Source: Gossypium raimondii
Taxonomy: Eukaryota > Streptophyta > Magnoliopsida > Malvales > Malvaceae
NCBI RefSeq assembly: GCF_025698545.1
Contig: NC_068569.1
Coordinates: forward strand, 4,030,001 to 4,094,000
Length of the DNA: 64,000 bases
Reading direction: 5' to 3'
Part shown: in pieces, positions 27,310 through 38,580 of the stretch
Numbering within the stretch: position 1 is the first letter of the stretch
Layout: every line of letters starts with the position of its first letter
Made by a program: the position numbers and the translations under genes
Notes under the pieces: model-generated
What the model was told of the DNA's origin: nothing
Seen by the model: only the letters and a program-made list of their open reading frames with translations
The model's database searches: none

Positions 27310-27438
27310 ATGGAATTGCATATAAGCGCAAAGAAAGACAATAAGCGAGTGGCATATAAAGGTGATTTAAAAGCAGGAGGGGAAAGCTTGCTATCAAAAG
27401 GAAAAAGGGATAAAAGGCTTGTAGACTTGATGGTGTAG
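27310..27438 (+). CDS. possible small lysine-rich ORF (42 codons), unrecognised
   Basis: The ORF is too short for normal ORF calling. It starts one base after a plausible 3' splice site (TTCCAG ending at 27306) and encodes a basic peptide with many lysines and arginines (MELHISAKKDNKRVAYKGDL at its start). A possible first exon ends at 27175 (ATGG|GTATG); splicing it to 27307 would give a 13-residue peptide in another frame instead, so the true frame is unclear. I do not recognise a family. Support comes only from the upstream promoter-like motifs and the splice-like borders, so it may be a decayed gene. Confidence 0.2.
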   Translation: MELHISAKKDNKRVAYKGDLKAGGESLLSKGKRDKRLVDLMV

Positions 27439-28129
27439 GAGGCTGAAGTCATCATTAACCCGAATCGATGTAATATCTTAGTCTTGAATGAAGCTTAGAT
27501 AAGGTGTCGGATTTATTACTACTTGTCAATTGTTAACATGTTCAGCTAGAGATTTTAAATCATTAAAACTCGACGATTATATTAGAATTCAGAAGTCGCT
27601 AATACATAATTTTTTAAATAATATCATTATAAGTTTTGATTATATTCACTTTTTTTAACGTCATATCTAGAACCACCCATAATTCATCTTCAACCCATAA
27701 AATAGGAGGACACATCAATTGAACTAAAATTAGTACGGTTCGCAGAATAAAAAATATATATTATCTATTTATCAACCTTAAGAAAAAAAACCATTTAACT
27801 CATTATCTCAAACCCAAGTGTAAGGGGCCATCAAAGTGTACCTAAACGGTGGGGTGATTAATGAAATTATTATTTAATATGGGCCAAAATCCGCACAACA
27901 GGCCCCATTTCTAAAAACAAGTTCAATTATTTCGTCATCCACTAAGTAAATAAAAACAAAACATTGGCGCCCACCGACTTTATTGTTGAGTAAACCATTT
28001 TCTTTAAAAGGAAAAAGGAAAATCTTTTGTCGTCATAACCATGACTGTAACACACACTTGGGAACATTTAGGTCCTTTCTCATCATCATATCATGTTTAA
28101 TAATTAAGATTCTCAATTGGTTTTTAGTT
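27439..28129. other. intergenic AT-rich spacer
   Basis: No gene, RNA or clear mobile element was recognised. Confidence 0.35.
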
Positions 28130-28535
28130 TTAATCAGGGTTAATATATTATTTACTACTTTAATTTGGTGTTAATATTTAATTTAGTACATAAGTTTTTT
28201 TTTCCTTCATCTTCAACTTAACTTTAGCTTTAATGTTCACTTTGAAACCTATTTTTTTCTTCAATTTAATGCTTGAGTTTTCTGTCTCGTTTAAGTATTT
28301 GAGTTTGACTTCGATGTTCAATTTGATACTTGAATTATTTTTGTATCTAAACTAAGTGTTTATGCTTCTGTTTTTTTTTTACTAGAGTACACGTGCCAAA
28401 CTTTCATTAGGCCACCTAATGTTATTTCGTTTGGGTGCCAAATTAAATATTGAAGCTCCACTCATGTATCAAATTGAGACAAATTAATTAGGCACCAAAT
28501 TAAACATAAAACCAAACGATATATTAACTATTTCA
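28130..28535. repeat. TIR-bearing noncoding repeat with internal degenerate tandem units
   Basis: The ends are inverted copies: GGTTAATATATTATTTA near 28138 and GATATATTAAC near 28520. Inside, degenerate units of about 40-50 bases of the type 'caatttgatacttgagtt' recur. The class is uncertain; it resembles nonautonomous foldback or MITE-like repeats. No convincing target duplication was found. Confidence 0.4.
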
Positions 28536-28560
28536 ATTATGATAACACCGTTCGAAAATC

Positions 28561-28624
28561 TTTTCATTTGTGAATTCAGTCAAATACATGGCTTTTCATT
28601 TGTGAATTCAGTCAAATACATGGC
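28561..28624. repeat. perfect 32-bp tandem duplication
   Basis: A 32-base unit beginning TTTTCATTTGTGAATTCAG is present twice in direct tandem at 28561-28592 and 28593-28624 with no difference. That suggests a recent slippage or duplication. Confidence 0.9.
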
Positions 28625-29064
28625 CCATGCTGATAATCCAAAGTCTTAATAGTAAATTAAAGGTAAAATGCTTTATTTGACCCTCCAATTTTATAAAAAA
28701 TTCATTTTAGTCTTTCATTTAGTTTTTCGCCTTTTTTGAATCCTTAAACTTGTGTTTTTTGTTAAATAATCTCAAAATAGTTGGACAAGTTAGTGATTTT
28801 TAACATTATTGACATGGCATGCACCTGAATGACCTTTGACACATTAGCATTTAGTTATTTTTAAAATTAAAAATTAAAAAATATATATATATAAAATAAA
28901 ATAAAATTATTAAAATCATTTAATAAGTATAAAACTTGATATATAATAATATATGTGTAAGCATTTGATGCTTTTTTTCTATTTATAGTGCTAAATCATA
29001 TTTTTAATTGGTATATGATAATATCATTAATTAATAAAATGATAATTTATTTTAAACAATAAGT
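28625..29064. other. spacer with low-complexity repeat-like DNA
   Basis: The 28660-28860 stretch has the T-rich 'gacccttcaatttt...tagtccttaaactt' style of widespread noncoding plant repeats. No borders were defined. Confidence 0.3.
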
Positions 29065-29069
29065 GTAAA

Positions 29070-31386
29070 TGTAACAACCCTTTACCCGATCTAATCATAC
29101 ACTCCGGTATAAGACTATTACATTTGGTGCCAAAACGATTATGGCTAGATATTATTTAAATAGAATATTTATACATAGCATTATAACTTACCAACCATAT
29201 TTGCAAACATACATATAGTTTTACTAATTCATTTCATATATATATATACCAAAATACGTAAAATACCTAAAAATAGATAGAAGTCCAAGAGTTTACATTT
29301 TAATTCCTAACACATGGAAGCATAACTGACTGTCTATGTACATGCCATTTTAATTCAAAATATGGTACCTACTTCTGAAGCTCTTGAAGATGTGATGAGA
29401 TGAGAGATCTTCTATCCTGACTTTACCTCTCCGAGTCAAACTGTACCTACGCGTTAAAATTAAACGCGTTAAGCCGGTGAAGGCTTAGTAAGCGCTACAA
29501 GAATAAACAAATAAATAAATCTAAACAAAATATGTCAAACTCATTCTGTTATTACGTATTTATGTACGTATAAGCTTCATAAAACTTACCTTAGCATTTT
29601 AATGATTCGCTTTTCCACAAATCATAATCTTAGCCCAAAGTAGATTTTATAGAACACACGGATATCTGGAACAAATACTGAGGTGCATTGGTATGCACTA
29701 ATGAGCGAGAGCACTAAAGTGCTATCTGAGAAACACAGATGTGCTAAACAGAGAACACTGACGTGCTAAAATCAGAGAGCACCAACGTGCTAATAATCAG
29801 AGAGCGCGCTAAAGTTCCTTAATGGCATGCCACTAATATCCTGATAGTTCTAAATTCCATCTACTTGGGCATTAAAATTGAATCTCATTCAATTAAATAC
29901 TTTATAAATTATTTGAAAAAGATTTCTCATTTCTCCATCATTATAATTTAGTGCACATTTCACAATTCACAATTATCACACCATTTTCACATATATACAC
30001 TTTTGTCACAATATTTACTTAATGTTCAATCAATATACCACTACATACTTTCCATCTATAATTTTCTTTACAAATTTCATAGTTCCATAATCTTTTATTT
30101 TACTTTATTTTATTTTATTTCTAAATAATTCTATACTATAATATAAGCATTTAAATAAAATAATTTAAAAAATAAGCTTGTAGTACTTACAACAAAAAGG
30201 TTGAGATGATATCTTCCTTCACTCCTTAGCCTTCTCTTTTCATTTTCTTCAATTTCATATAAAACACATAACATTTATATATTAGAAAAACAATCAAATA
30301 ACTTTCCTATATGATTTAATAAGAATAAACATATATGATATAATAATTTCATAATTTCTTACCTTAGCTAATATTTCAATTTAATTCATAACTAAAATTA
30401 TTTCTATTTCTATCACAATCTATACATTATTTTTACTTAAATTCTACTTACAACTTGACTTAACTCTCAAATTTTCACTAATAAACCTTAATTTCAATTT
30501 CTTATAATTTTACATTAAACTTATAACTTATTTCTCAATTTAATCTTTTTCCCAATCCTAGTTTGAATTTCCATCAACTCAACCTCTAATTCATCCACTA
30601 ATTCAATATAAACTACATAAAAAAATTCTACTAACTTTCAAAATTTCAACATATACTTGCTAGTATTTTGATCTAGAATCATAAAAACTCAAAGATTTCA
30701 AGAAAAGGACTTAATTTGACTTACCAATTTGAAATTGAACCTTAAAATCCCTAATTTTCTTCTTTACTTTTTCTTTCTTTCTTTCTCCCCTGTTTCTCCC
30801 CTGTTCCGTTTCGAATTGTATTCTGTTTCTTTCTTTTCATTTCTTTTTCTTTTGTTTTATGTATATAATAATAATAACATAATATTATAATAATAATATA
30901 ATAACTTACTTATTAATTAAATAACATAATATAATATATATAACTTAAATTAAAAATATCTTAGATATTTCATTTGTTATGCCGCCTCAATTTTAGAAAA
31001 GGCATAATTTCCTATTTGGTCCTTTTAACTTTCTTTAATTTATAATTAAACTTTCATACTTATTTCAATCTAATCCTTTTTCCTAATTACTTCTAATTAC
31101 ATCAAATTCTCCTAGTCAAAATATAATTAGACACACAACTAACTTAGTAAATATTTATAATAAATATTTACAAATTTGATTACGGAACAAGGTCCGGAAA
31201 TGTATTTTTATTTAATCTATTTAAATAAATTTTACCATATAATCAATAAAGTTTTATTATCAAAATTTTCATGCAACCTTTCTATCATAATATAGACCAT
31301 ATCACAATATTAAAATAAATTTTCTTTCTAACTCGGATTTGTGGTTACGAAACCACTATTCCGATTCTTGAAAATGGGTCATTACA
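29070..31386 (-). mobile_element. solo LTR of an LTR retrotransposon, about 2.32 kb
   Basis: The element reads TGTAACAACCC at its left end and GGGTCATTACA at its right end, so it has TG...CA termini. It is flanked by the 5-bp repeat GTAAA (29065-29069 and 31387-31391). In reverse complement it begins TGTAATGACCC followed by a 'cggaatagtggtttcg' block, the same start region as the LTR at 52660. No internal coding domains or partner LTR are present in the window. It is a solo LTR, probably gypsy-type, judged by resemblance to cotton repeats. It cannot be dated without a sister LTR. Confidence 0.88.
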
Positions 31387-31639
31387 GTAAATAAATGTGA
31401 ATATAAAGTCTATATTAATATTTTTGTTCTAAATAAATTTTGTATTACCGATTAATAATATAATAGTAATAAAATGTACTTTTGTCAATTTAAAAATATT
31501 TAGTGCTTTTATAAATAGTTAAGATTTGATTAAATTCAATAGTTAATAATTTTATTCATTAATTTTTAATGTTTTTAGGGAAAAAAATAATACCATATGT
31601 ATAATAACTTTCAAATAGTCACTTGATGAGTTGGAGATA

Positions 31640-32020
31640 TAGGTTTTTATGAGTCAAGTCGGGTCAGGTTCGAGTGGTGCCTATTTATGATATTAACACA
31701 TTTTATGTTTGTTCAAATCCAATCCGGTAAGAAATATGGGTCTAAATTTTTTCCCTATCTAGTCCATATTTGCATATGACTAACCGCCGCTAATTTTTAA
31801 TGTTTACATCATAGTGGTAGTATTATATACTACTATAGATTTAATTTTATGTGTTATAAATTACACAATATATATAAAAATAATGTAACATTTCTAACTT
31901 AAAAGCGGGTTGGGCTGGGCTAGTTGGGCCTTAGATGTTCAAGTCCGCCTGAACCTAATCCATATTTTAAGCGAGCCTAATTTTTTTTGTTTAAACCCAT
32001 TTTTTGAGTTTAATGTTTTT
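31640..32020. repeat. degenerate GGGTCGGG-type noncoding repeat
   Basis: Contains the 'gtcgggtcaggttcgag' and 'gggttgggctgggctagttgggcc' style segments shared with the better preserved MULE-type element at 42949-43351. Borders are approximate and no target duplication is visible. The plastid ndhD insert begins at its right side. Confidence 0.4.
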
Positions 32021-32023
32021 GCT

Positions 32024-32664
32024 CGAACTCTCGTAGTCCAGAATTAAAAAAAAAGAAAAAAAGAACTTGGAGCATTAAATAGCTTGAATCCATAGAACAT
32101 TTGACGTGACATAGATAATGAATAAATAGGAGTTAATATCATTCCAATTGCCATTACGAAAGTAATTAGAATTTTAAAAAAAATATTTTTGGCTGGTAAT
32201 TATTCCAAAAAAGACTCTCAACTCTGCAACAAAACTACTCATGCCCGGTATGCAAGAGAAGCCATGGATAAGATGCTGAACATTGTAAATATTTTTGAAA
32301 TCGAAATGGTCATTCCGCCCATTTCGTCAAGATAAACAAGACGCATTCTATCATAACTCGTTCCTACCAAGAAAAAAAGTGCAGCACCGATAAAGCCATG
32401 AGATATTATTTGTAAAATAGCTCCACTGAGTTCCGTATCAATTATCGAACCAATTCCTATAATTATGAAACACATATGAGATAGGGAGGAATAGTTTGTT
32501 TTTTTTTTTAATTCCATTGACCAAGAGATGTTGAAGTTGCATAAATTATTTGTATTGTACCCACTATTATCAACAAGGGAACAAATATAGAATGCACATG
32601 GGGTAATAAATTCATATTGATCCGAACTAATCCATATAATCCTATTTTTAATAAAATTCCGGCC
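32024..32664 (-). pseudogene. ndhD: nuclear plastid DNA (NUPT): ndhD fragment
   Basis: The minus strand translates to the plastid NADH dehydrogenase-like subunit 4: [15 protein letters not shown], then [49 protein letters not shown] and [15 protein letters not shown]. Past the longest open stretch it continues as decayed GMSGFVAEL-, ITSQKY- and SLSM-RQMFYG-like sequence to about 32024. The reading frame is broken more than once and both gene ends are missing. It is an internal piece of about 640 bases moved from the chloroplast into the nucleus, not a working gene. The duplication breakpoint of the CIPK6 region lies inside it at 32587, so it was present before that duplication. A second copy of its right-hand 78 bases lies at 35463-35538. 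Confidence 0.93.
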
Positions 32665-35462
32665 ATGTCAAATTTCTAGCAAACCTTCAAGAGATACCAC
32701 TGGTTGTGTGAATATGTAGTAAAAAATAATAATAGTTTTCAAATAATACAATTAACACACTTATTGGCAAAAACTTGAACTATATTATTAGAGATTAGGT
32801 TATATATAATATAAACGTGTTAGTACGAGGAAATGCTTGTTGTTACAATATGCTTTGATGTTGAGCTTTTTTCTTAAAAGAAGAGAGGATAATATATAGT
32901 TAAATCATGGAGAATCAACATGTTATGTTGTACTAGAGAAGTAAGGAATGAAGGCAATCTTGGTTATGAAGAAGCAAAAAAGTTACAACTGGCTTTGGGT
33001 TAATGAGTTTTCGATCTTGTTGCATAAAAGTATGAAATCCCTGTATCTTAAATCCAGATTGGCAGCGTGAAGTGGTGAAAAAAGCATCAAAGGGGGAATG
33101 CCAATTTGCAAAACCCATGTGCCCTGAAGGTGGATTAGGAGCAGGTTGTAGTCACCAACCAAATTGTGGCTGATGCGTGCTCTCCCATCACATGAATCCA
33201 AACTTGGTTATATAGCCTCCACTGTCTTATTCCAACCTGACAGCGCCTCTTGTCTACCCTAGTTGCTGCTGTCACAGTTTTACGTCCACTTGCAACAAAT
33301 ACGATGGTGCAGATCTTTTCATTTGCACTTATTCACCACCCCCATACAAAACCACCCCTGAATACCATTCCCCTTTTCCCATTAAAATAATACAGTTTCT
33401 GCATTGTCAAAATCCAGATTCGGGTTCTTTTCCTTTTCTGAATAAAATCATGGGAGATAGATAAATTATATATTGCTCTCAAAGCACATTGCTAAACAAA
33501 ACCTAAAAGTCAAGCAGAACACTGGGTTTTGGTCTGCCAGCAGTTCTCATGGCAAGTTCAGTCACGGGCAGGGCTGCAGGGAAGCATTAAAACAATGAAT
33601 GGTGCAAATTTTAGGGTATCTATTGGCTGCTGCTGAAGGTTAAGCGTCTTTAAGACAGCGAAAAAGACCCATGAGTACGTACCCAGACTGAAAACACGTC
33701 AGCAACGGGGGTATATCATACCCCATATTTAACTTTATCTTTTTTCGAGGTGATGATCTATCTTTGAACACCATTCGATTTCAGGGGAGGAGAGGGGACC
33801 CATATTTTATTACCTGTAATAGATACGGAAATCCAGACCATTACAAATTGGACACTGAATCCAAAGAAAAACCAGACTATTATAGAGATGCAGTGACACC
33901 AATACGGGCAACTGGCTCGGTAGCGGGACAATAATTGTCCACTACAATGAAATTCGCATCTAAATATGTGTCAAACCCCTTATCAACTCCAGCAGTCGAT
34001 TGTCACATTGATTTGATTAGCTTCAAATAATGGACAAGGTCTGCTTGCTTAATGAATGCTTAAATGGAAAATCATGCTAAATCTGGGGAAAAAAACAAGA
34101 ATTAGTGCTTAAAAGAATGGTAATATGGTAAGATAACTTTAATTGAAAAGACGGGAAGAAAAAGGAAAAAAGGTTGCAGACGAGTTAAATCATAAACTGA
34201 AGCCGTCCACTTGCAGAAAAACAATACAAACATGAAAATATTGGCGTAAAAATGGAACATCATCAATAAATTTAATCGAATGATGCGCATATGATTCCAT
34301 CTTTAACATAATCACAAACGACCAAACCCAGAACATCCTCTGTTTCTGGTTTTCTTTCTAAACAATAATAACAACATTATGAAACAATGGTCTAGAACAT
34401 AATAGAAGTCAAGCGACAGTCGAGTTATCGGAGGGCGACGTCCAGACGATGTCCTTAAGCGCCGGTCGGAGCTCTTTACTGCAAAACTGGTTGTATTCAA
34501 GGGTATCACCATGGTCTTTTTTAACTTCCACCACCAGAAACGACGGTGTTAATGCGAAAATGTCAGCAGCAATGGCTAATTTCCCTTTCCTTCCACATTC
34601 TTGACCCTGCAGTCTTACACTTGACTCGCTCTTCTTGACGCTGAACTTCATCGACTTGGCCACCTCTTCCAGTCTCGATATTACACTGCTCGCTGGCCTT
34701 GTTGTAGCGAATCTTAGCTCCTCTTTCTCTTCTCTCTTCTTCTCTTCAAACAACGGTGACAAATCGAAGCCCTCGGATAAGGAAATGATATGGAAAGCGT
34801 TCAGAGTCTCAGGCTTGGATGATTTCTCGCCATTGAAGGCTTCAAATTCTAGCTCCCCCTTGGTTCTAATAGTCTTGGGTATTGATTTCCTGAACCAAGA
34901 CGAGTCCATCACCTTTGAAGTGGTGATTCGGGTATTTGGGTTGGGATCTAAAAGCTTAGTAATTAATCTACGAGCTTCAGGGAAAACCAAGGTGGGCACT
35001 TGAAATCTCCTCTGTAAATCTTCCTGTACATGGCTACCATATTATCATCTTGAAATGGTAAGAACCCAGCGAGAAGCACGTAAAGGATTACCCCACAAGA
35101 CCAAAGATCTGCTTTAGCTCCGTCGTATCCTTTTTTACCAATAACTTCAGGAGCCACATAAGCCGGTGTTCCACATGTTGTGTGCAATAACCCGTCTTGT
35201 TTCAAGTGCTCAGAGAAAGCGCTGAGACCAAAATCTGTAACCTTCAAGCAGCCATCTTCATCCAAGAGCAAATTCTCCGGCTTCAAATCACGGTGGTAAA
35301 CCCCACGGCTATGACAGAAATCGATAACGGAAACCAACTGTTGGAAATAGACTCTTGCCAAGTCTTCCTTGAGCCGACCCTTGGCGATTTTCGAGAAGAG
35401 TTCACCGCCTCGAACAAGTTCCATGGCAAAGTAAATCTTGGACTTACTCGCCATGACTTCAT
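32587..35462. repeat. tandem duplication, copy A (2.88 kb)
   Basis: This block is repeated head-to-tail as 35461-38339. The copies run in parallel from inside the ndhD insert, through a noncoding 3' flank of about 1.8 kb, to codon 81 of the CIPK6-like gene. The coordinate offset moves from 2874 at the left edge to 2876 at the stop codon and 2877 near the right edge. The indels I can see account for this exactly: one 2-base change (CCGG/CG at 32660) and seven single-base homopolymer differences. I also saw one substitution (CAGCAG/CAGCGG near 33541 and 36417). Identity is therefore about 99.7%. The junction at 35461-35462 shows a 2-base (AT) microhomology. Confidence 0.95.
34409..35462 (-). 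pseudogene. 5'-truncated CIPK6-like kinase copy
   Basis: Near-identical to the intact gene at 37285-38580 from within codon 81 (HEVMASKSK) to the same stop. It lacks the first 80 codons and so the Gly-rich loop, the ATP-binding Lys46 and Glu65 of the C-helix. A one-base deletion in a G run near 34980 (CAGGGAAAA here, CAGGGGAAAA in the intact copy) shifts the frame between the kinase domain and the NAF region. What remains are two open parts: 34963-35538, kinase subdomains with HRD and DFG joined to plastid-derived codons, and 34409-34999, the NAF/regulatory part. It has no promoter of its own from the parent gene. Most likely non-functional, though a transcript from it could be antisense-free and near-identical to the parent 3' half. 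Confidence 0.93.
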
Positions 35463-38339
35463 AGAATGCACATGGGGTAATAAATTCATATTGATCCGAA
35501 CTAATCCATATAATCCTATTTTTAATAAAATTCGCCATGTCAAATTTCTAGCAAACCTTCAAGAGATACCACTGGTTGTGTGAATATGTAGTAAAAATAA
35601 TAATAGTTTTCAAATAATACAATTAACACACTTATTGGCAAAAACTTGAACTATATTATTAGAGATTAGGTTATATATAATATAAACGTGTTAGTACGAG
35701 GAAATGCTTGTTGTTACAATATGCTTTGATGTTGAGCTTTTTTTCTTAAAAAGAAGAGAGGATAATATATAGTTAAATCATGGAGAATCAACATGTTATG
35801 TTGTACTAGAGAAGTAAGGGAATGAAGGCAATCTTGGTTATGAAGAAGCAAAAAAAGTTACAACTGGCTTTGGGTTAATGAGTTTTCGATCTTGTTGCAT
35901 AAAAGTATGAAATCCCTGTATCTTAAATCCAGATTGGCAGCGTGAAGTGGTGAAAAAAGCATCAAAGGGGGAATGCCAATTTGCAAAACCCATGTGCCCT
36001 GAAGGTGGATTAGGAGCAGGTTGTAGTCACCAACCAAATTGTGGCTGATGCGTGCTCTCCCATCACATGAATCCAAACTTGGTTATATAGCCTCCACTGT
36101 CTTATTCCAACCTGACAGCGCCTCTTGTCTACCCTAGTTGCTGCTGTCACAGTTTTACGTCCACTTGCAACAAATACGATGGTGCAGATCTTTTCATTTG
36201 CACTTATTCACCACCCCCATACAAAACCACCCCTGAATACCATTCCCCTTTTCCCATTAAAATAATACAGTTTCTGCATTGTCAAAATCCAGATTCGGGT
36301 TCTTTTCCTTTTCTGAATAAAATCATGGGAGATAGATAAATTATATATTGCTCTCAAAGCACATTGCTAAACAAAACCTAAAAGTCAAGCAGAACACTGG
36401 GTTTTTGGTCTGCCAGCGGTTCTCATGGCAAGTTCAGTCACGGGCAGGGCTGCAGGGAAGCATTAAAACAATGAATGGTGCAAATTTTAGGGTATCTATT
36501 GGCTGCTGCTGAAGGTTAAGCGTCTTTAAGACAGCGAAAAAGACCCATGAGTACGTACCCAGACTGAAAACACGTCAGCAACGGGGGTATATCATACCCC
36601 ATATTTAACTTTATCTTTTTTCGAGGTGATGATCTATCTTTGAACACCATTCGATTTCAGGGGAGGAGAGGGGACCCATATTTTATTACCTGTAATAGAT
36701 ACGGAAATCCAGACCATTACAAATTGGACACTGAATCCAAAGAAAAACCAGACTATTATAGAGATGCAGTGACACCAATACGGGCAACTGGCTCGGTAGC
36801 GGGACAATAATTGTCCACTACAATGAAATTCGCATCTAAATATGTGTCAAACCCCTTATCAACTCCAGCAGTCGATTGTCACATTGATTTGATTAGCTTC
36901 AAATAATGGACAAGGTCTGCTTGCTTAATGAATGCTTAAATGGAAAATCATGCTAAATCTGGGGAAAAAAACAAGAATTAGTGCTTAAAAGAATGGTAAT
37001 ATGGTAAGATAACTTTAATTGAAAAGACGGGAAGAAAAAGGAAAAAAGGTTGCAGACGAGTTAAATCATAAACTGAAGCCGTCCACTTGCAGAAAAACAA
37101 TACAAACATGAAAATATTGGCGTAAAAATGGAACATCATCAATAAATTTAATCGAATGATGCGCATATGATTCCATCTTTAACATAATCACAAACGACCA
37201 AACCCAGAACATCCTCTGTTTCTGGTTTTCTTTCTAAACAATAATAACAACATTATGAAACAATGGTCTAGAACATAATAGAAGTCAAGCGACAGTCGAG
37301 TTATCGGAGGGCGACGTCCAGACGATGTCCTTAAGCGCCGGTCGGAGCTCTTTACTGCAAAACTGGTTGTATTCAAGGGTATCACCATGGTCTTTTTTAA
37401 CTTCCACCACCAGAAACGACGGTGTTAATGCGAAAATGTCAGCAGCAATGGCTAATTTCCCTTTCCTTCCACATTCTTGACCCTGCAGTCTTACACTTGA
37501 CTCGCTCTTCTTGACGCTGAACTTCATCGACTTGGCCACCTCTTCCAGTCTCGATATTACACTGCTCGCTGGCCTTGTTGTAGCGAATCTTAGCTCCTCT
37601 TTCTCTTCTCTCTTCTTCTCTTCAAACAACGGTGACAAATCGAAGCCCTCGGATAAGGAAATGATATGGAAAGCGTTCAGAGTCTCAGGCTTGGATGATT
37701 TCTCGCCATTGAAGGCTTCAAATTCTAGCTCCCCCTTGGTTCTAATAGTCTTGGGTATTGATTTCCTGAACCAAGACGAGTCCATCACCTTTGAAGTGGT
37801 GATTCGGGTATTTGGGTTGGGATCTAAAAGCTTAGTAATTAATCTACGAGCTTCAGGGGAAAACCAAGGTGGGCACTTGAAATCTCCTCTGTAAATCTTC
37901 CTGTACATGGCTACCATATTATCATCTTGAAATGGTAAGAACCCAGCGAGAAGCACGTAAAGGATTACCCCACAAGACCAAAGATCTGCTTTAGCTCCGT
38001 CGTATCCTTTTTTACCAATAACTTCAGGAGCCACATAAGCCGGTGTTCCACATGTTGTGTGCAATAACCCGTCTTGTTTCAAGTGCTCAGAGAAAGCGCT
38101 GAGACCAAAATCTGTAACCTTCAAGCAGCCATCTTCATCCAAGAGCAAATTCTCCGGCTTCAAATCACGGTGGTAAACCCCACGGCTATGACAGAAATCG
38201 ATAACGGAAACCAACTGTTGGAAATAGACTCTTGCCAAGTCTTCCTTGAGCCGACCCTTGGCGATTTTCGAGAAGAGTTCACCGCCTCGAACAAGTTCCA
38301 TGGCAAAGTAAATCTTGGACTTACTCGCCATGACTTCAT
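35463..38339. repeat. tandem duplication, copy B (2.88 kb)
   Basis: Second unit of the direct tandem duplication. Its left edge repeats 76-78 bases of the plastid ndhD insert. Its right edge continues without break into the intact 5' part of the CIPK6-like gene, so copy B holds the original gene body and copy A is a 5'-truncated duplicate. The shared 1.8-kb noncoding part (35540-37284) has no recognised gene; short ORFs at 35858-36076 and 36978-37166 simply repeat those of copy A. Confidence 0.95.
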
Positions 38340-38580
38340 GCAACTCAACAATATTGGGGTGTTTCACCATCTTCATGACGGAAATCTCTCGCTTGATCTG
38401 CTCCATCATCCCAACTCTAATCACTTTCTCCTTGCCAACAACTTTCATGGCAACACTTTTCCCTGTCTGAAGATTCCGAGCATGGTAGACTTTAGCGAAA
38501 GTTCCATGGCCCAACATACGACCAAGCTCGTATTTTCCATGTAGCAAAGCTGGGTTTTCACTTCTAAATTTCTCTGCCAT
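37285..38580 (-). CDS. CIPK6: CBL-interacting protein kinase, CIPK6-like
   Basis: Ser/Thr kinase (SnRK3 family) activated by calcium-loaded CBL sensors at plasma or vacuolar membrane; CIPK6 relatives act in salt, potassium and sugar homeostasis. One exon of 431 residues, the intronless CIPK clade. Order: Gly loop [13 protein letters not shown] (23-35), ATP-binding Lys46, C-helix Glu65, catalytic YHRDLKPEN (136-144), DFG 157-159, activation loop to APE 184-186, NAF/FISL motif [19 protein letters not shown] (301-319) for CBL binding, then the PPI-type segment [17 protein letters not shown] (331-347) for PP2C phosphatases. All catalytic residues are present. The closest family member I recall is At4g30960 (CIPK6), by [19 protein letters not shown] and the C-terminus [17 protein letters not shown]. 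The 3' half lies within the tandem duplication; the 5' part and promoter (from 38581) are single copy. Antisense ORFs here are shadows. Confidence 0.95.
   Translation of the reverse strand: MAEKFRSENPALLHGKYELGRMLGHGTFAKVYHARNLQTGKSVAMKVVGKEKVIRVGMMEQIKREISVMKMVKHPNIVELHEVMASKSKIYFAMELVRGGELFSKIAKGRLKEDLARVYFQQLVSVIDFCHSRGVYHRDLKPENLLLDEDGCLKVTDFGLSAFSEHLKQDGLLHTTCGTPAYVAPEVIGKKGYDGAKADLWSCGVILYVLLAGFLPFQDDNMVAMYRKIYRGDFKCPPWFSPEARRLITKLLDPNPNTRITTSKVMDSSWFRKSIPKTIRTKGELEFEAFNGEKSSKPETLNAFHIISLSEGFDLSPLFEEKKREEKEELRFATTRPASSVISRLEEVAKSMKFSVKKSESSVRLQGQECGRKGKLAIAADIFALTPSFLVVEVKKDHGDTLEYNQFCSKELRPALKDIVWTSPSDNSTVA

Noticed and set aside
32239-32517. 92-codon ORF as a nuclear gene
   Set aside because: It is an internal piece of plastid ndhD with decayed sequence on both sides; a NUPT and not a gene.
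37511-38544. plus-strand ORFs (127 and 156 codons) opposite CIPK6
   Set aside because: They are antisense shadows of the conserved kinase reading frame; the same pair recurs in copy A at 34635-35583.
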